Shown one piece after another: positions 37,442 through 37,616 of a DNA stretch of 37,616 nt. The notes under the pieces were generated by a model. It was not told where the DNA came from. It saw only the letters and a program-made list of their open reading frames with translations, and did no database searches. The position numbers were made by a program, and so were the translations under genes. Origin of the DNA: an uncultured Desulfobacteraceae bacterium (GTDB lineage: Bacteria > Desulfobacterota > Desulfobacteria > Desulfobacterales > Desulfatirhabdiaceae); assembly GCA_903839535.1 (NCBI GenBank), contig CAIMCT010000476.1, positions 1 through 37,616 of the forward strand. Direction: 5' to 3'. Each line of letters begins with the position of its first letter. Positions within the stretch are counted from its first letter, which is position 1.

Positions 37442-37616
37442 TTATTTGAAAATGTAAAAACCTTGGTAAGGGTTTCTTATCGGTTTTATTTGTTCTCGCC
37501 ACTTCTTTTTCAGTTGATGGAAACTGTTTTCATCAATGTCTGTAGCTTTGTAAATAAAATCCCAGGTTGCACCCGCTTTTAAAAATTTTTCGATAACTTC
37601 AATTTGTCCCTTTACC
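37442..37616 (-). CDS. Partial gene (C-terminal 57 codons), HTH-like
   Basis: A minus-strand frame enters from beyond the right edge and ends at TAA 37442. It encodes VKGQIEVIEKFLKAGATWDF, then ATDIDENSFHQLKKKWREQI and NPYQGFYIFK. The 'F-L-x-A-G-A-T-W...T-x-I-x-x-x-S-F-x-x-L' pattern looks like a small helix-turn-helix. It converges on int and its start lies outside the window. It could be phage or host. Confidence 0.55.
   Translation of the reverse strand, partial: VKGQIEVIEKFLKAGATWDFIYKATDIDENSFHQLKKKWREQIKPIRNPYQGFYIFK

Overview
The window is the early, regulatory and replication half of a temperate bacteriophage or prophage. A lysogeny module sits at the right end (34.3-37.4 kb): a LexA/CI-like S24 repressor, divergent helix-turn-helix (HTH) regulators, a secreted small protein and a tyrosine integrase. 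Almost everything to its left lies on the minus strand as tightly packed, often ATGA-overlapping genes. No terminase, portal, capsid or tail gene is visible, so the late genes must lie outside the window. Strong AAGGA/GGAGG ribosome binding sites precede most genes, which points to a Shine-Dalgarno-using bacterial host. The AT-rich base composition and gene set do not let me name the host further.

Reading leftward from the repressor on the minus strand: three paralogous HTH regulators, two of them fused to a GIY-YIG/Mug113-like domain (35.1-33.7 kb); a DUF3102-like coiled-coil protein; a run of small Cys-rich, acidic or membrane proteins (32.5-29.4 kb); a YqaJ exonuclease and RecT recombination pair (29.4-27.2 kb); an SNF2-like helicase overlapping a DNA methyltransferase (27.1-24.8 kb); a RepO-like initiator carrying iteron-like repeats inside its gene; a G39P-like loader; and a primase-helicase (23.1-20.3 kb). 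Then come many small genes, a RuvC-like resolvase, and a nucleotide/sulfur cluster (P-loop NTPase, PAPS-reductase-like protein, thymidylate-synthase-like protein, MazG-like protein; 16.3-14.0 kb), followed by HU.

The centre of interest is 8.6-10.8 kb. A 307-residue minus-strand protein resembles the C-terminal (Transposase_20/Nop-like) half of IS110 transposases but has no nuclease domain and carries a four-Cys zinc ribbon. Directly downstream lies a roughly 1.28 kb array with a 37-nt period. It alternates two short conserved motifs (GGTCTTGCA and GGGTTTCA on the plus strand) with two variable spacers of about 10 nt, in 34 full units. This is the architecture of TIGR-Tas (tandem interspaced guide RNA plus Tas protein), an RNA-guided DNA-targeting family related to box C/D RNPs and IS110. 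The pair sits in an early operon with a ribbon-helix-helix regulator, a Bro-N antirepressor, a YkgJ protein, a coiled-coil protein, a Lys/Gly microprotein and SSB.

The left end (7.1-1.0 kb) holds accessory phage genes (MazG-like, YopX, a Rha-HNH fusion on the plus strand, Dam methylase, an unknown plus-strand gene). The first kilobase is non-coding and repeat-rich: a duplicated palindromic 20-mer, an 11-bp tandem repeat and a CCAT/CCAA minisatellite. Several genes under 60 codons were found by reading between the larger frames and are listed. Family names are recognised by eye from motifs; no database search was run.
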